Assembly: GCA_014879535.1 (NCBI GenBank)
Contig: JACSRX010000086.1
Span: 1 to 43,663, forward strand
Source of the DNA: Chthoniobacterales bacterium
Lineage (GTDB): Bacteria > Verrucomicrobiota > Verrucomicrobiia > Chthoniobacterales > JACTMZ01
Direction: 5' to 3'
DNA: 43,663 nt
In this document: one piece after another, positions 24,384-34,140 of the stretch
How the letters are laid out: each line of letters opens with the position of its first letter
Numbering within the stretch: position 1 is the first letter of the stretch
The notes under the pieces: generated by a model
Databases searched by the model: none
What the model was told of the DNA's origin: nothing
Seen by the model: only the letters and a program-made list of their open reading frames with translations
Position numbers and translations under genes: made by a program

Positions 24384-25985
24384 ATGATCACCCGTTCTTT
24401 CATCCTGATCGCACTCTTCTGCCTCCTGTCCGCCCCGGCGCGCACGGAGGCCATGGAGGTTCTGCGGCAATATCTTCCGGGCGAGGAGGCCGCCACGCCG
24501 GCCCCGACACCGGAACCCGAGCAGACCCCGGAGCCGGTCGCCGAACCCGGACCGACCCCCGAGCCCGAACCGCCTGCATCCCAGCAACCCCCGGTTGTGC
24601 GCGTCAACGTCACAAGTCAGGCGTTCAACTTCAGCCAGCCATGGCGCAAGGGAACACCGGCGATCCGCCAGGGCCTCGGCGTCGTCTTGGTCGACGGGCG
24701 CATCCTCGTCACCGCCGAACTCGTGGCAAATCACACGTATGTGGAACTCGAGAAGCCGGAGACTGCGCTCAAGGCGCCGGCGCGCGTCGAAGTCGTGGAC
24801 TACGACGCCAATCTCGCCCTTCTCGCCGCACCGGCCGCCGATTTCCTCCAAAGCATCCCGGGTGCCAAGCTCGACGAATCCGCGGAGGTCGGGGATCGCA
24901 TCGAGATCATGCAGCTCGAGCCGAACGGCACCCCCGTGAGCACGACCGCCGTCATCACCACGATCGAGGTGGGTCCCTACCCCGTGGATGAGAACGCCTT
25001 TCTCGTGTTCAAACTCAGCGTTCCCCTCCAATCCCGGGAGAACAGCTTCACCGTGCCCGCCTTCCGCGACGGGAAACTCGTCGGGCTTCTGATGCGCTAC
25101 GACCCGCGCAGCCAGACCGCCGATGTCGTTCCTGCACCGGTCATCACCCATTTCCTGCAGGCGGCCGCCAAGACGCCCTACGCCGGTTTTCCCCGGGCCG
25201 GCCTGACGTTCTCGGACACCCGCGACCCGCAACTGCGGCGTTTCGCCAAGCTTTCCAACGGCACCGGTGGGGCCTATGTGACGAAGGTCCTGCGCGGCTC
25301 GCCCGCGGATGAGGCCGGAATCAAAGCCGGGGATGTCCTGCTCAGCGTGGACGGGCGCCCCATCGACCAGGACGGCAACTACGAGGATCCCCGTTTCGGG
25401 AAAATTTCCCTCGCCCACTACGTTTCCACGGCGCTGCAGGCGGGTCAGACCATACCCGTCGTCGTCTGGCGTGACGGTGCGGAGGTCACCCTTGACGCCA
25501 CCCTCGCGCCGCGTGACCGCACCCGCATGATCAGTCAGCCCTACGTGTTCGACACGGCTCCGGACTTCATCGTGGCCGGGGGCATTGTCTTCTCCGAACT
25601 CTCGCGCCAGTTCCTCCGCGAATGGGGGCCCCGTTGGCCCGGTGAGGCGCCGCTCCGCCTCGTCTATCTCGACCGCTTCCAGAACGAACTTCCACCCGAC
25701 CGGGGCAAGATCGTCTTCATCAGCGGGGTTCTCAGCACGCCGAACACCGTCGGCTACCAGGACCTCAGCTATGAGATTGTCGAGGAGGTCAACGGCAAGC
25801 CGATCCGCAGCCTGCGCGATCTCGCCGATGCCATCGACAATCCGGACGGCAAATTCCTCCGCATCAAGCTCGCCGAGGATCCCGGCGTTGTCGTTCTTGA
25901 CGTCGAAAAGAGCAAGGCAGAGGAAGACCGCATCCAGCGCGAATACGGCCTGCCTTATCTCCGCCGCCTCGGCGGGGAGGATTGA
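24384..25985 (+). CDS. catalytically degenerate Deg-type paralogue (pseudoprotease) with PDZ domains
   Basis: A 533-residue secreted protein that follows the same plan as its upstream neighbour: signal peptide, Pro/Glu linker (about 37-70), trypsin-like fold, PDZ (about 280-370, GGAYVTKVLRGSPADEAGIKAGD) and C-terminal PDZ_3-like region (GKIVFISGVLS, then EVNGKPIRSLRDLAD). Aligning the two by eye, the catalytic His becomes Glu112 (VTAELVA for TNAHVV), the Asp becomes Asn143 (YDANLALL for HDCDLALL), and the GNSGGP loop is replaced by ENSFTVP around Ser221. Proteolysis should be lost while the PDZ domains are well kept. The frame is open over its full length, so this is a maintained protein, not a broken gene. 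A scaffold or regulator of the active protease is the likely role. Confidence 0.88.
   Translation: MITRSFILIALFCLLSAPARTEAMEVLRQYLPGEEAATPAPTPEPEQTPEPVAEPGPTPEPEPPASQQPPVVRVNVTSQAFNFSQPWRKGTPAIRQGLGVVLVDGRILVTAELVANHTYVELEKPETALKAPARVEVVDYDANLALLAAPAADFLQSIPGAKLDESAEVGDRIEIMQLEPNGTPVSTTAVITTIEVGPYPVDENAFLVFKLSVPLQSRENSFTVPAFRDGKLVGLLMRYDPRSQTADVVPAPVITHFLQAAAKTPYAGFPRAGLTFSDTRDPQLRRFAKLSNGTGGAYVTKVLRGSPADEAGIKAGDVLLSVDGRPIDQDGNYEDPRFGKISLAHYVSTALQAGQTIPVVVWRDGAEVTLDATLAPRDRTRMISQPYVFDTAPDFIVAGGIVFSELSRQFLREWGPRWPGEAPLRLVYLDRFQNELPPDRGKIVFISGVLSTPNTVGYQDLSYEIVEEVNGKPIRSLRDLADAIDNPDGKFLRIKLAEDPGVVVLDVEKSKAEEDRIQREYGLPYLRRLGGED
24492..24593 (+). repeat. Pro/Glu/Thr low-complexity linker repeat
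   Basis: Imperfect tandem PTPEP/PEPV/EPGP units coding residues about 37-70 of the pseudoprotease. This is a flexible linker between the signal peptide and the protease-like fold. The active upstream paralogue lacks it. Confidence 0.6.
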
Positions 25986-26014
25986 GCTGCGCGCTTCCAC
26001 TGACACGAAGTCTT

Positions 26015-27343
26015 ATGTCCACACCCGTCCGCGTCCGCTTCGCCCCGTCGCCCACCGGCTTCCTCCACGTCGGGGGGGCCCGCACGGCACTCTTCAACTG
26101 GCTGCACGCCCGCCACACCGGCGGCACCTTCGTGCTGCGGATCGAGGACACCGACCGCGAGCGCCACAACGAGGAGGCCGTGCGAGCCATCTACCACGGG
26201 CTCCGCTGGCTCGGCCTCGACTGGGATGAGGGCGCGGAAAAAGGCGGCGACTTCGGACCCTACTACCAGAGCGAGCGCGGCCCCATCTACGAGCGCTATC
26301 TCGGGATCCTCCAGGACAAGGGGATGATCTACGAGGATGCGGGCGCCCTGCGCTTCCGTTCGCCGCGGGAGACCGTCACCGTCCACGACGAGGTTTGCGG
26401 CTCGATCCCATTCGACCTTTCCAATCCCGGGACGCACCCGGACATGACCGTCCGTCGCCCCGACGGCTCGTGGATTTTCCACTTCGTCAACGTCGTGGAT
26501 GACATCGAGATGAAAATCTCCCACGTCATCCGCGGCGAGGACCATCTCTCGAACACGCCGAAGCACGTCGAGCTCTACAAGGCCTTCGGCGTCGAGCCGC
26601 CGCGTTTCGCCCACATCCCGCTCATCCTCAATCCGGACGGCTCGAAGATGAGCAAGCGCGACACGGGAGCCAGCGTGCAGAGCTACATCCAGCAGGGCTA
26701 CGCCCCCGAGGCCGTGCGCAACTACCTCTGCCTTCTCGGATGGTCGCCCAAGGACAACCGCGAAATCCTGCCGATCGAAGAAATCATCTCCCTCTTCGAG
26801 TTGAAGAACATCAACCGCCGCAGCGCCGGGTTCGACCTCGACAAATGTTTCTGGATGAACGGCCAATACCTCATCCAGATGCCCCTGGAGCGCTTCACCG
26901 ACCTGAGCCTCCCCTTCATCAACGCCGCTGGCATCAACTACGGCACCCGCGAAGGCCTCGTCCCGGTGCTCGCACTGGTGAAGGAAAAGGTCAAACACCT
27001 CACCGATGTGCCGGCCTGGATCGAGTTCTTCTTCAACGATGACTACACCTACGACGAAGCCAGCGTGGAAAAATCCCTGCGCACGGAGGGTGCGCTCGGG
27101 CGCCTGCAGGCCCTCGGCGCCCACCTCGCCAATGTCGAACCATGGACCGCGGAGACCATCGAGGCCGCCTTCAAGGATCTCGCGGCGGCCCTCGGCGTGA
27201 AAACCGCCCTCCTCGTCCATCCCGCCCGCGTGGCAGCCACCGGACGCAGCGTCGGCCCGAGCCTCTACCACCTGCTTGAGCTTCTCGGACGCGAACGCGT
27301 GCTTGCGCGCTTCGACCGCACCCGCGAAAAATTCTTCCCCTGA
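26015..27343 (+). CDS. gltX: glutamate--tRNA ligase
   Basis: Charges tRNA-Glu with glutamate; cytosolic class I synthetase, 442 residues. The Rossmann core starts RVRFAPSPTGFLHVGGAR, with the HIGH motif as HVGG (18-21), the glutamate-binding LRIEDTDRER segment, WIFHFVNVVDDIEM and the KMSKR loop (211-215). The cysteine zinc insert of the E. coli enzyme is absent, as in many bacteria. The protein is at the short end of the family (about 460-490). Whether it is discriminating (Glu only) or also makes Glu-tRNA-Gln cannot be decided by eye. The ATG at 26015 directly precedes the conserved N-terminus. It follows the pseudoprotease after 29 bases and is followed by a hairpin and aroE. Confidence 0.96.
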   Translation: MSTPVRVRFAPSPTGFLHVGGARTALFNWLHARHTGGTFVLRIEDTDRERHNEEAVRAIYHGLRWLGLDWDEGAEKGGDFGPYYQSERGPIYERYLGILQDKGMIYEDAGALRFRSPRETVTVHDEVCGSIPFDLSNPGTHPDMTVRRPDGSWIFHFVNVVDDIEMKISHVIRGEDHLSNTPKHVELYKAFGVEPPRFAHIPLILNPDGSKMSKRDTGASVQSYIQQGYAPEAVRNYLCLLGWSPKDNREILPIEEIISLFELKNINRRSAGFDLDKCFWMNGQYLIQMPLERFTDLSLPFINAAGINYGTREGLVPVLALVKEKVKHLTDVPAWIEFFFNDDYTYDEASVEKSLRTEGALGRLQALGAHLANVEPWTAETIEAAFKDLAAALGVKTALLVHPARVAATGRSVGPSLYHLLELLGRERVLARFDRTREKFFP

Positions 27344-27350
27344 CCGGCAG

Positions 27351-27372
27351 GGCCCGCTGGCCTCAGCGGGCC
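27351..27372 (+). other. intercistronic hairpin between gltX and aroE
   Basis: Perfect 9-bp stem GGCCCGCTG/CAGCGGGCC with a 4-base loop, starting 7 bases after the gltX stop and ending 7 bases before the aroE ATG. No T-tract follows (GTCTCCC), so it is not a standard intrinsic terminator. It could block exonucleases at the gltX 3' end or mask the aroE initiation region. Confidence 0.7.
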
Positions 27373-27379
27373 GTCTCCC

Positions 27380-28327
27380 ATGCCCGACCTCCAACAAACC
27401 ACCTTCACCCTCGAAGACCTCCGCGCCCGGGCCGGGAGTGACGGTCCGATTCCGCCGGAAATGCGGCTCGCCGTCCTCGGATTCCCCGTCGAACATTCCC
27501 TCTCCCCGGCAATGCAGAATGCCGCGCTGGAAGCCGCCGGCTCGGACATCCGCTATGGGAAAATCCTCTGCCCCGCGGAAAATCTGGCCGAGGCGGTCGG
27601 CTTCGCGCGCCAGGCGGGTTTCCTCGGCCTGAACCTCACGATCCCTCACAAGTTCGAGGCGCTGCAGCTCTGCACCGAACTCGACGACACGGCCCGCCAG
27701 CTCGGCGCGGTCAACACGCTTCTTTTCGACGGCTCCCGCACCGCGGGTTTCAACACCGACGGCCCGGGCCTCGTCCGCGCCATCCGCGATGTGTTCTCCT
27801 TCGATCTCCGCGACCTCCGCGTCATGATCCTCGGGGCAGGCGGGGGCGCCGGCTCGGCTGCCGCCCTGCAATGCGCCCTCGAAAAATGCCCGCGCCTCGT
27901 TCTTGTCAACCGGACGGAAGACAAAGCCCGCGACGTTGCGCGCCGTGCCGCCGCCCTGCTGCACACGGACCGCCTCGAGGGGCCGGAAAACCGCGTGACC
28001 GTGATTCCGCTGGAGAACGCCGCCCTGGGCGAACAACTCGCGCGCACCGACCTCGTGGTCAATGCCTCCTCGCTCGGCATGAAACGCACCGACCCGCGAC
28101 TCGTCCCCGCCGCACTGATCACGCCGGACCTCATGGTCTTCGACATGATCTACCGACCGGCGGTCACCCGTCTGCTGGAAGACGCCCAGGCCGCGGGCGC
28201 ACGCACGGCCAACGGCCTCTCCATGCTCCTGCACCAGGGCGCGCTTTCCCTCGAAATCTGGCTCAACCGCCCCGCCCCCCTCGACGCCATGCGCGCCGCC
28301 CTTCAGCAGGCGGCAGCTGCATTCTGA
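27380..28327 (+). CDS. aroE: shikimate dehydrogenase
   Basis: Reduces 3-dehydroshikimate to shikimate with NADPH in aromatic amino-acid synthesis; cytosolic, 315 residues. Substrate motif VEHSLSPAMQNAAL (38-51), catalytic Lys91 in NLTIPHK and Asp127 in FNTDG are all present. The NADPH-binding loop is LGAGGGAGSAAA and the clamp region VNRTEDKARD. The C-terminal MLLHQGALSLEIW segment holds the conserved Gln. The first 25 residues (to GPIPPEMRLAVLG) are an extension beyond most AroE proteins (about 270-285 residues). The ATG is chosen because it is the first in the frame after the hairpin; an internal start near MRLAVLG is possible. The next gene starts 4 bases after the stop. Confidence 0.94.
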   Translation: MPDLQQTTFTLEDLRARAGSDGPIPPEMRLAVLGFPVEHSLSPAMQNAALEAAGSDIRYGKILCPAENLAEAVGFARQAGFLGLNLTIPHKFEALQLCTELDDTARQLGAVNTLLFDGSRTAGFNTDGPGLVRAIRDVFSFDLRDLRVMILGAGGGAGSAAALQCALEKCPRLVLVNRTEDKARDVARRAAALLHTDRLEGPENRVTVIPLENAALGEQLARTDLVVNASSLGMKRTDPRLVPAALITPDLMVFDMIYRPAVTRLLEDAQAAGARTANGLSMLLHQGALSLEIWLNRPAPLDAMRAALQQAAAAF

Positions 28328-28331
28328 GCCC

Positions 28332-28748
28332 GTGACCACATTCGCCGCCTTCAGCAAGCCCGAGGAAGCCCACCTCTTCCGCACCCGCTTGGAGGCCGCA
28401 GGCATCCGGGCGTATGTGCAGGGAGAATACCTCGTCCAGATGAATTGGCTCTACTCCAATGCCATCGGTGGCGTGCGTGTTCAGGTGGCCGATGAGGATG
28501 TCGCCGAGGTGCGTGATTTTCTCGCCTCGGACACACCCCAGCCGGCACCCGATGCCGTGGATGTCGTCTGCCCCGGATGCGGCTCGCACGACACGGCACC
28601 CGCGGAATGGCCCCGGAGGCTCGCTTGTCTCAGTTTGCTCCTCCTGAACTTCCCTGTCCTGCTATCGCGCCACCGCTGGCGCTGCGCGTCGTGCGGCTGC
28701 AGCTTCCGCTGCAGGCCCCCGCGTCTCCGGGAAAACACCGCCCCCTGA
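28332..28748 (+). CDS. DUF2007-like protein with a split C-terminal zinc ribbon
   Basis: A 138-residue protein that starts with GTG 4 bases after the aroE stop. Residues about 1-65 match the 'putative signal transducing protein' DUF2007 pattern ([19 protein letters not shown], then [17 protein letters not shown]), a small domain resembling those that bind PII-like partners. The C-terminal part has two Cys pairs, CPGC (about 80-83) and CASC (about 118-121) with a further CGC. They are separated by a hydrophobic [10 protein letters not shown] stretch of about 12 residues, so the ribbon is split by a short membrane-seeking loop. Function is unknown; the start is supported by the close spacing to aroE. 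Confidence 0.75.
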   Translation: MTTFAAFSKPEEAHLFRTRLEAAGIRAYVQGEYLVQMNWLYSNAIGGVRVQVADEDVAEVRDFLASDTPQPAPDAVDVVCPGCGSHDTAPAEWPRRLACLSLLLLNFPVLLSRHRWRCASCGCSFRCRPPRLRENTAP

Positions 28749-28824
28749 GCCCGGCGAGGGTCCGGAGCCGGACAATCCGCTTCCGCGCCGCGCCCGGGGC
28801 GCGTAATTTGGCGGATCAGACATC

Positions 28825-31725
28825 ATGCCGTCTTTCGACCCATCAAGCATCCGCGTCAAGGGGGCCCGCCAGCACAACCTCAAGAACATCGACGTGGTCA
28901 TCCCGCGCAACCGCCTGGTTGTGCTCACGGGTCCCAGCGGTTCCGGCAAATCGTCCCTCGCCTTCGACACGCTCTATGCCGAGGGACAGCGCAAATATGT
29001 GGAAAGCCTCTCCGCCTATGCCCGCCAGTTCCTCGACCGCCTGCAGCGGCCCGATGTGGATTTTGTCGAGGGTCTCTCGCCGGCCATCGCCATCGAGCAG
29101 CGCACCGCCGCCGCGGGACCGCGTTCCACCATCGCCACGACCACGGAGATCCATGATTACCTGAGGATTCTCTACGCGGCGCTGGGTGTGCCCCATGATC
29201 CGGAGACCGGCGAGGTCGTCCGGCGCCAGACGCCCCAGGAAATCACGGATGCCATCCTTGCATTCCCCGAGGGAAGCAGGCTCCTCGTGCTTGCCCCGGT
29301 CGTCCGCAACCAAGCCGGGGAGTTCCGCGACATCATCGAGAAACTGCGCCGGGAGGGCTTCGTGCGTGCGCGCATCGACGGCGAAGTGACCGAGCTCGGC
29401 ACCGACACGAGGATCAAACTCGACAAGAAACGCCGCCACAGCATCGACGCCGTGGTGGACCGGCTTGTGCTGAAGCCCGGCCTGCGCCAGCGTTTGACCG
29501 ACTCGGTGGAAACCGCCCTCCGCATGGGCAACGGGCGCATGGAGGTTTCGATCCAGGCACCCTCGGAGCAAGGCTTTTCCGACCATCCGTTTTCGACGGC
29601 TTTTTCGAACCCCCGCACCGGATTCACCCTCCCCAAGCTCACGCCCCAGCATTTTTCCTTCAACAGCCACCTCGGGGCATGCCCGGCCTGCCACGGACTC
29701 GGCACGGAGCCATATTTCGATCCCGACCTCGTCCTCGACCCCGAAAAGTCCCTGAATGATGGCGCCATTGTCGCATGGCGGAAAGGCACGCCGAAGATGC
29801 AGGCCCACTATGCGGCCCTCACGGACGCCTTGGCCGCCGACGCCAAGGTTCCCCACGGTGTGCCTTTGGAGAAACTGCCGGAATCATTCCGCGAGCTCCT
29901 GCTCCATGGCACAGGGGAGCGGAGCCTCGATCTGCACTTCGGCACCGGCGCAAAAAGGCAGACGATCACCAAACCCTTCGAAGGCCTCCTCGCCCAACTC
30001 GAGCATCTCTTGGCGCATGCCAAGGGGGAATCCCTGCGCCAGCGGCTGAAAGCCCTGATGAACCGCCGCCCCTGCGCGCGATGCCGGGGGGCACGCCTGC
30101 GCCCCGAAATCCTTGCCGTGACACTGGCAACCACGGACGGACAGGAGTTCGATATCCGCTCCCTCGGCGACCTGACCATCCACCGCGCATTGGAAGTGAT
30201 CTCCGGGCTCCGGCTGCGTGGAAACGAAGAGGCCATCGCCGGCGAAGTCATCGCGGAGATCGCCCGGCGCCTGTCCTTCCTTGAGGAGGTCGGACTCGGC
30301 TACCTGACCCTCAACCGCGAAAGCGGAACCCTGTCCGGAGGGGAGGCGCAACGCATCCGCCTTGCCACACAGATCGGGAGCGGTCTTGCCGGTGTGCTTT
30401 ACGTCCTCGACGAACCGAGCATCGGCCTCCACCAGCGCGACAACGACCGCCTCATCGCCACCCTCAAACGTCTCCGCGATCTCGGCAACTCGGTGCTCGT
30501 CGTCGAGCACGACCATGACACGATTGCCGCCGCCGACCATATCATCGACATCGGCCCCGGAGCCGGCCCCATGGGCGGACGGATCGTGGCCCAAGGCACG
30601 ATCGACGAAATCTCCACGGCCCCGCAATCGCTCACCGGCCGCTACCTGAGCGGGCAACTCCGCATCCGCGTCCCGGCAAAGCGCAACCAGCCCCTCACCC
30701 CGCGCGCCTTGGTGTCGGGGTCGTCCGACGGCTGGCTCAGCGTGACCGGGGCGCGGGAGAACAACCTCCAGAACGTGGACGCCCACTTCCCTCTCGGTTG
30801 CTTCGTCTGCGTGACCGGCGTGTCCGGCAGCGGAAAATCCACGCTCGTCAACGACATCCTCCGGGCCTCCCTCGCCCGCGACCTTTACCGCGCCAAGGAA
30901 CGCCCCGGCGAACACACCGCCATCCTCGGCGCCGGCCAGATCCACCGCCTCGTCGTGGTGGACCAAGCGCCGATCGGAAGAACACCGCGCTCCAACCCCG
31001 CCACCTACACGGGGGCTTTCGGTCCTGTGCGGGAGCTGTTCGCACAGGTGCCGGCCTCAAGGGTCCGCGGCTACCAGTCGGGCCGCTTCAGCTTCAACGT
31101 CAAGGGCGGACGCTGCGAGCATTGCCAGGGCGACGGCATGCTGAAGATCGAGATGCATTTCCTCGCCGATGTGTTCGTCGCATGCGAGGCGTGCCAGGGA
31201 CGGCGCTACAACCGCGAAACCCTCGAGATCACCTACAAGGGCAAGAACATCGCGGACGTTCTGGACATGACCGTGGACGAAGCCCTGTCGTTCTTCCGCG
31301 CCGTGCCGACTGTCGCCGACAAATTGGTGACCATGCAGGAGGTCGGGCTCGGCTACCTGACTCTCGGTCAGTCTGCCAGCACGCTGTCAGGCGGGGAAGC
31401 CCAGCGCATCAAGCTTTCCACCGAGTTGTCCAAGCGGGGCGGATCGAAGACCCTCTACCTGCTCGACGAACCCACCACCGGGCTGCACGTTTCCGATGTC
31501 GACACCCTGCTGCAGGTTCTCATGAAGTTGCGCAACGCTGGCAATACCCTCATTGTCATCGAGCACAACATGGACGTGATCAAATGCGCCGATTGGATTG
31601 TCGATTTGGGCCCCGGAGGCGGCACAAACGGCGGCCGGATCGTTGCCGAGGGCACTCCCGAGGCTGTGAGCAGGAATGAAGCCAGTGAAACCGGACGGTA
31701 TTTGCGACGGATACTCGGGACATGA
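28825..31725 (+). CDS. uvrA: excinuclease ABC subunit A
   Basis: DNA-damage recognition ATPase of nucleotide excision repair; 966 residues, the normal length. Two ABC modules are complete. The first Walker A is GPSGSGKSS, with signature [19 protein letters not shown] and Walker [17 protein letters not shown]. The second Walker A is GVSGSGKST, with signature [15 protein letters not shown] and Walker [13 protein letters not shown]. Zinc modules are CPACHGLG ... CARCRGARL and CEHCQGDG ... CEACQGRR. The start [16 protein letters not shown] is the family N-terminus. The 76-base gap before it includes a GC-rich inverted repeat (28789-28803) and TAATTT. I do not see a LexA-type operator. The stop overlaps the next ATG by 4 bases. 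Confidence 0.98.
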   Translation: MPSFDPSSIRVKGARQHNLKNIDVVIPRNRLVVLTGPSGSGKSSLAFDTLYAEGQRKYVESLSAYARQFLDRLQRPDVDFVEGLSPAIAIEQRTAAAGPRSTIATTTEIHDYLRILYAALGVPHDPETGEVVRRQTPQEITDAILAFPEGSRLLVLAPVVRNQAGEFRDIIEKLRREGFVRARIDGEVTELGTDTRIKLDKKRRHSIDAVVDRLVLKPGLRQRLTDSVETALRMGNGRMEVSIQAPSEQGFSDHPFSTAFSNPRTGFTLPKLTPQHFSFNSHLGACPACHGLGTEPYFDPDLVLDPEKSLNDGAIVAWRKGTPKMQAHYAALTDALAADAKVPHGVPLEKLPESFRELLLHGTGERSLDLHFGTGAKRQTITKPFEGLLAQLEHLLAHAKGESLRQRLKALMNRRPCARCRGARLRPEILAVTLATTDGQEFDIRSLGDLTIHRALEVISGLRLRGNEEAIAGEVIAEIARRLSFLEEVGLGYLTLNRESGTLSGGEAQRIRLATQIGSGLAGVLYVLDEPSIGLHQRDNDRLIATLKRLRDLGNSVLVVEHDHDTIAAADHIIDIGPGAGPMGGRIVAQGTIDEISTAPQSLTGRYLSGQLRIRVPAKRNQPLTPRALVSGSSDGWLSVTGARENNLQNVDAHFPLGCFVCVTGVSGSGKSTLVNDILRASLARDLYRAKERPGEHTAILGAGQIHRLVVVDQAPIGRTPRSNPATYTGAFGPVRELFAQVPASRVRGYQSGRFSFNVKGGRCEHCQGDGMLKIEMHFLADVFVACEACQGRRYNRETLEITYKGKNIADVLDMTVDEALSFFRAVPTVADKLVTMQEVGLGYLTLGQSASTLSGGEAQRIKLSTELSKRGGSKTLYLLDEPTTGLHVSDVDTLLQVLMKLRNAGNTLIVIEHNMDVIKCADWIVDLGPGGGTNGGRIVAEGTPEAVSRNEASETGRYLRRILGT

Positions 31726-34136
31726 AGACGCAGGCGCTTTCCATTTTTGCATGGTCGGCGATCACATGCTGCGCGCTGGCAGCCACGACGGACTCTGTCA
31801 TTGAAAAGGCCGAGGGTGCCCTCCGGGAGGGGTTCCCCAAGGCGGCCATCACGCCCCTGACCGAAGCGTTGCGGGAGGCGCCGGCCCCGGACAAGCATCG
31901 GCTCGGCCTCCTGCTGGCGCGCGCCCGCCTGGCCTCCGGCCAACCGGAGGAAGCGCTTCACGTCCTTGACGCGTCGTGCGACCGCAACTCCCGCGAAACA
32001 CAGCTTCTCCGCGCAGCCGCATTCGCCGCCCAAGGTGGCTACGAGGAAGCCGCCAAGCTTGCCTCTGCTCAGGCGGAGGAATCCCCCGAAGCCGCACTGC
32101 TCCTTGCCCGCATACGCTGGGAGCAGGGCGACATGGTTGCCGCCCGCGCCGCCCTGCCTCCCGCGGAAGCGCAGCTGCCCGAAGATCCGAACACCGTGCG
32201 GTTGCTGCTCGACCTGCAAATGGCAGGCGGCACCCCGGAGCAACTCGAGGATCTTCTGGAAAAAGTCCGCGCACAATCCCTCCTTCCGGACCCGGAGTTG
32301 GCTGTTGCGCTCGGACGCCTTCGTCTCGCTCAAAGCCGCCCCTCCGAGGCGGCCGAGATCTTCCGCAATCTTCTCGAGGCGAACGACCTGACCGCACCCG
32401 TGCGCAACAACGCCCGCTTGGGTTTGGCACGCGCCCTGACAGAGCTCGGTGTGGAGGCCCGGGCAACCGAGATCCTCCGCAGTGGAATTGCCGAGGCGCC
32501 CGATTCCTTCAACATCCGTGAAAGCATGGAGCAATGGCTCGCCCTCGAGCGCAAAGCCGGCAACGACCCGTCCACCGACCTGCGCACTTGGGCTGCGGAA
32601 AAGGGATCCCGCCGCGCCATGGAATCCCGACTGCAACTTGCACGCCTGGATATCGATCTCAAGCGCCCCGACATCGCCATCACCGCGCTCACGGAACATC
32701 TCAATGATCCCGATCTGGCTCCGCAGGACGCCATCCGGGCACGCATGCTCCTTGCGGAGGCCCGCATTGCCGCCGGCCAGAGTGCAGAAGCCCTCGAACT
32801 GCTCGACAATATTCCTCCTGTGGACGCCGGCCCCGCATCCGCCTACGGACTCGCGGATTTGCGGGGGCGGGCCTTGGCCTCCCAAGGCACCCACCTCGGC
32901 GCCTACGATGCCTTCATGGGAGCCTTTCAATCCGCACGCACACCCGAGCAGAGGGATGCCGCATCCGTCAACGCCCTGCTTTCGGCCCTTGCCGCGGATG
33001 ACCTCCCACGCGCCCGTGAAGCCTACGGGCTGCTCTCGACATCACGCCCCGATTTGCTGCGCTGGTCGTTCCTGCTGGCGACCGCGGAGGCACGGAACGG
33101 GACAATCGACAGCCTCGGCGCGCTCGCTCGCCAGGCACCCGCGACGGAATATGCCTTCCAGGCCAAGCTCGCCCTCGCCGAATGGCGCCTCGCACGCGGA
33201 GAGGCGACAGCTGCCGAGCGGATCCTGCGCACCGCGCAGGAACAGGCCGATACGGCACCGCGCGCGGCCGCCCTTGCCGCGGCGGAGATATTCGCCGCGG
33301 ACAACTCCGGGGCGCAGACGCGGGAGGAACTCGTCTCCGCTTGCCGGGATTTTCTCGACCATCATGCAGATTCACCCGAGGCAGCCGATGTCGCCTTCAA
33401 GCTCGGAGAACTGCACACCCTCTCCGGGGACCACGCCGCCGCGGAGGATGTGCTGGCCACGCTCGCCCGGACGCTGACGAAATCCGACGATGCCGCATTG
33501 GCGAAATTCCTCGCCGCACAATCCGCGGCCCGGAGCATGAGCGCCGAAGGGGGAGCAAGGGCGCTCGCATGGTTCGACTCCATCGCCCAAGGAAACTCCC
33601 CCCTGCGTCATCGGGCCCGCTTCGAGCAGGCTTCGCTCCTGCTCCGCGACCGCCGATTCGCCGATGCCCTCACACTCTACGACCGTGTTCTCTCAGCCGA
33701 TCTGCCGCCGGAGGTGCGGCATGCGGCCCTGATGGAAAAGGGCGACACCCTTTTCGCGATGGCTGCGGACCAACCGGAAAAGTTCACCGCCGCGGCGGCC
33801 GTTTACGCGGGGATCGCCGGCGACAACTCCGCACCGGCCGACTGGCGCGACCAGGCCGCCTGCAAGAATGCCGCCGCCTTGGCCCGGGCGGGTCAAGCCG
33901 AGGCGGCCCTCGCGGCCTATCGCGAGGTGCTGGCCCGCCCCCCCGGCACTTCCGCCGACAGTTTCTGGTTCTACAAGGCGGGGATCGAGGCCGGACGCCT
34001 GCTCGAAGAACAGCAGGATTGGCGCGCGGCCATCGCTGTCTATGATCAAATCGCCACCGCCGAGGGACCGCAGCGGGAAGAGCTCGCCCAACGAGCCCGG
34101 CGCCTGCGACTCGAACATTTCATCTGGGAAAATTAA
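31722..34136 (+). CDS. large secreted TPR-repeat protein
   Basis: An 804-residue protein built almost entirely of helical repeats. A signal peptide (ALSIFAWSAITCCALAA) is followed by many tetratricopeptide-like units, for example GLLLARARLASGQPEEALHVLD, VALGRLRLAQSRPSEAAEIFRN and LLAEARIAAGQSAEALELLDNI, continuing to the C-terminal AYREVLARPP and RLLEEQQDWRAAIAVYDQIA. There is no enzymatic domain. Such proteins act as periplasmic or surface scaffolds; the late units resemble YbgF/CpoB- or BamD-like outer-membrane assembly helpers, but this is only a resemblance. The start overlaps the uvrA stop (ATGA) and the stop is 4 bases before the aminotransferase, so the three are likely one transcript. 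Confidence 0.82.
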   Translation: MKTQALSIFAWSAITCCALAATTDSVIEKAEGALREGFPKAAITPLTEALREAPAPDKHRLGLLLARARLASGQPEEALHVLDASCDRNSRETQLLRAAAFAAQGGYEEAAKLASAQAEESPEAALLLARIRWEQGDMVAARAALPPAEAQLPEDPNTVRLLLDLQMAGGTPEQLEDLLEKVRAQSLLPDPELAVALGRLRLAQSRPSEAAEIFRNLLEANDLTAPVRNNARLGLARALTELGVEARATEILRSGIAEAPDSFNIRESMEQWLALERKAGNDPSTDLRTWAAEKGSRRAMESRLQLARLDIDLKRPDIAITALTEHLNDPDLAPQDAIRARMLLAEARIAAGQSAEALELLDNIPPVDAGPASAYGLADLRGRALASQGTHLGAYDAFMGAFQSARTPEQRDAASVNALLSALAADDLPRAREAYGLLSTSRPDLLRWSFLLATAEARNGTIDSLGALARQAPATEYAFQAKLALAEWRLARGEATAAERILRTAQEQADTAPRAAALAAAEIFAADNSGAQTREELVSACRDFLDHHADSPEAADVAFKLGELHTLSGDHAAAEDVLATLARTLTKSDDAALAKFLAAQSAARSMSAEGGARALAWFDSIAQGNSPLRHRARFEQASLLLRDRRFADALTLYDRVLSADLPPEVRHAALMEKGDTLFAMAADQPEKFTAAAAVYAGIAGDNSAPADWRDQAACKNAAALARAGQAEAALAAYREVLARPPGTSADSFWFYKAGIEAGRLLEEQQDWRAAIAVYDQIATAEGPQREELAQRARRLRLEHFIWEN

Positions 34137-34140
34137 ATCG

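Noticed and set aside
24492-24593. Tandem DNA repeat of mobile or CRISPR type
   Set aside because: The periodicity is imperfect and in frame, coding a Pro/Glu linker; there are no spacers and no flanking cas genes.
27351-27372. Rho-independent terminator after gltX
   Set aside because: The stem is strong but the following bases are GTCTCCC, with no T-tract.
25955-28405. Open frame of more than 800 codons on the - strand opposite gltX and aroE
   Set aside because: It is antisense to two well-recognised enzymes. Its translation shows no domain and is what a GC-rich coding strand leaves on the other strand.
28789-28803. Terminator or LexA operator before uvrA
   Set aside because: The GC inverted repeat has almost no loop and only a short TAATTT after it; no CTGT-N8-ACAG or similar operator is visible.
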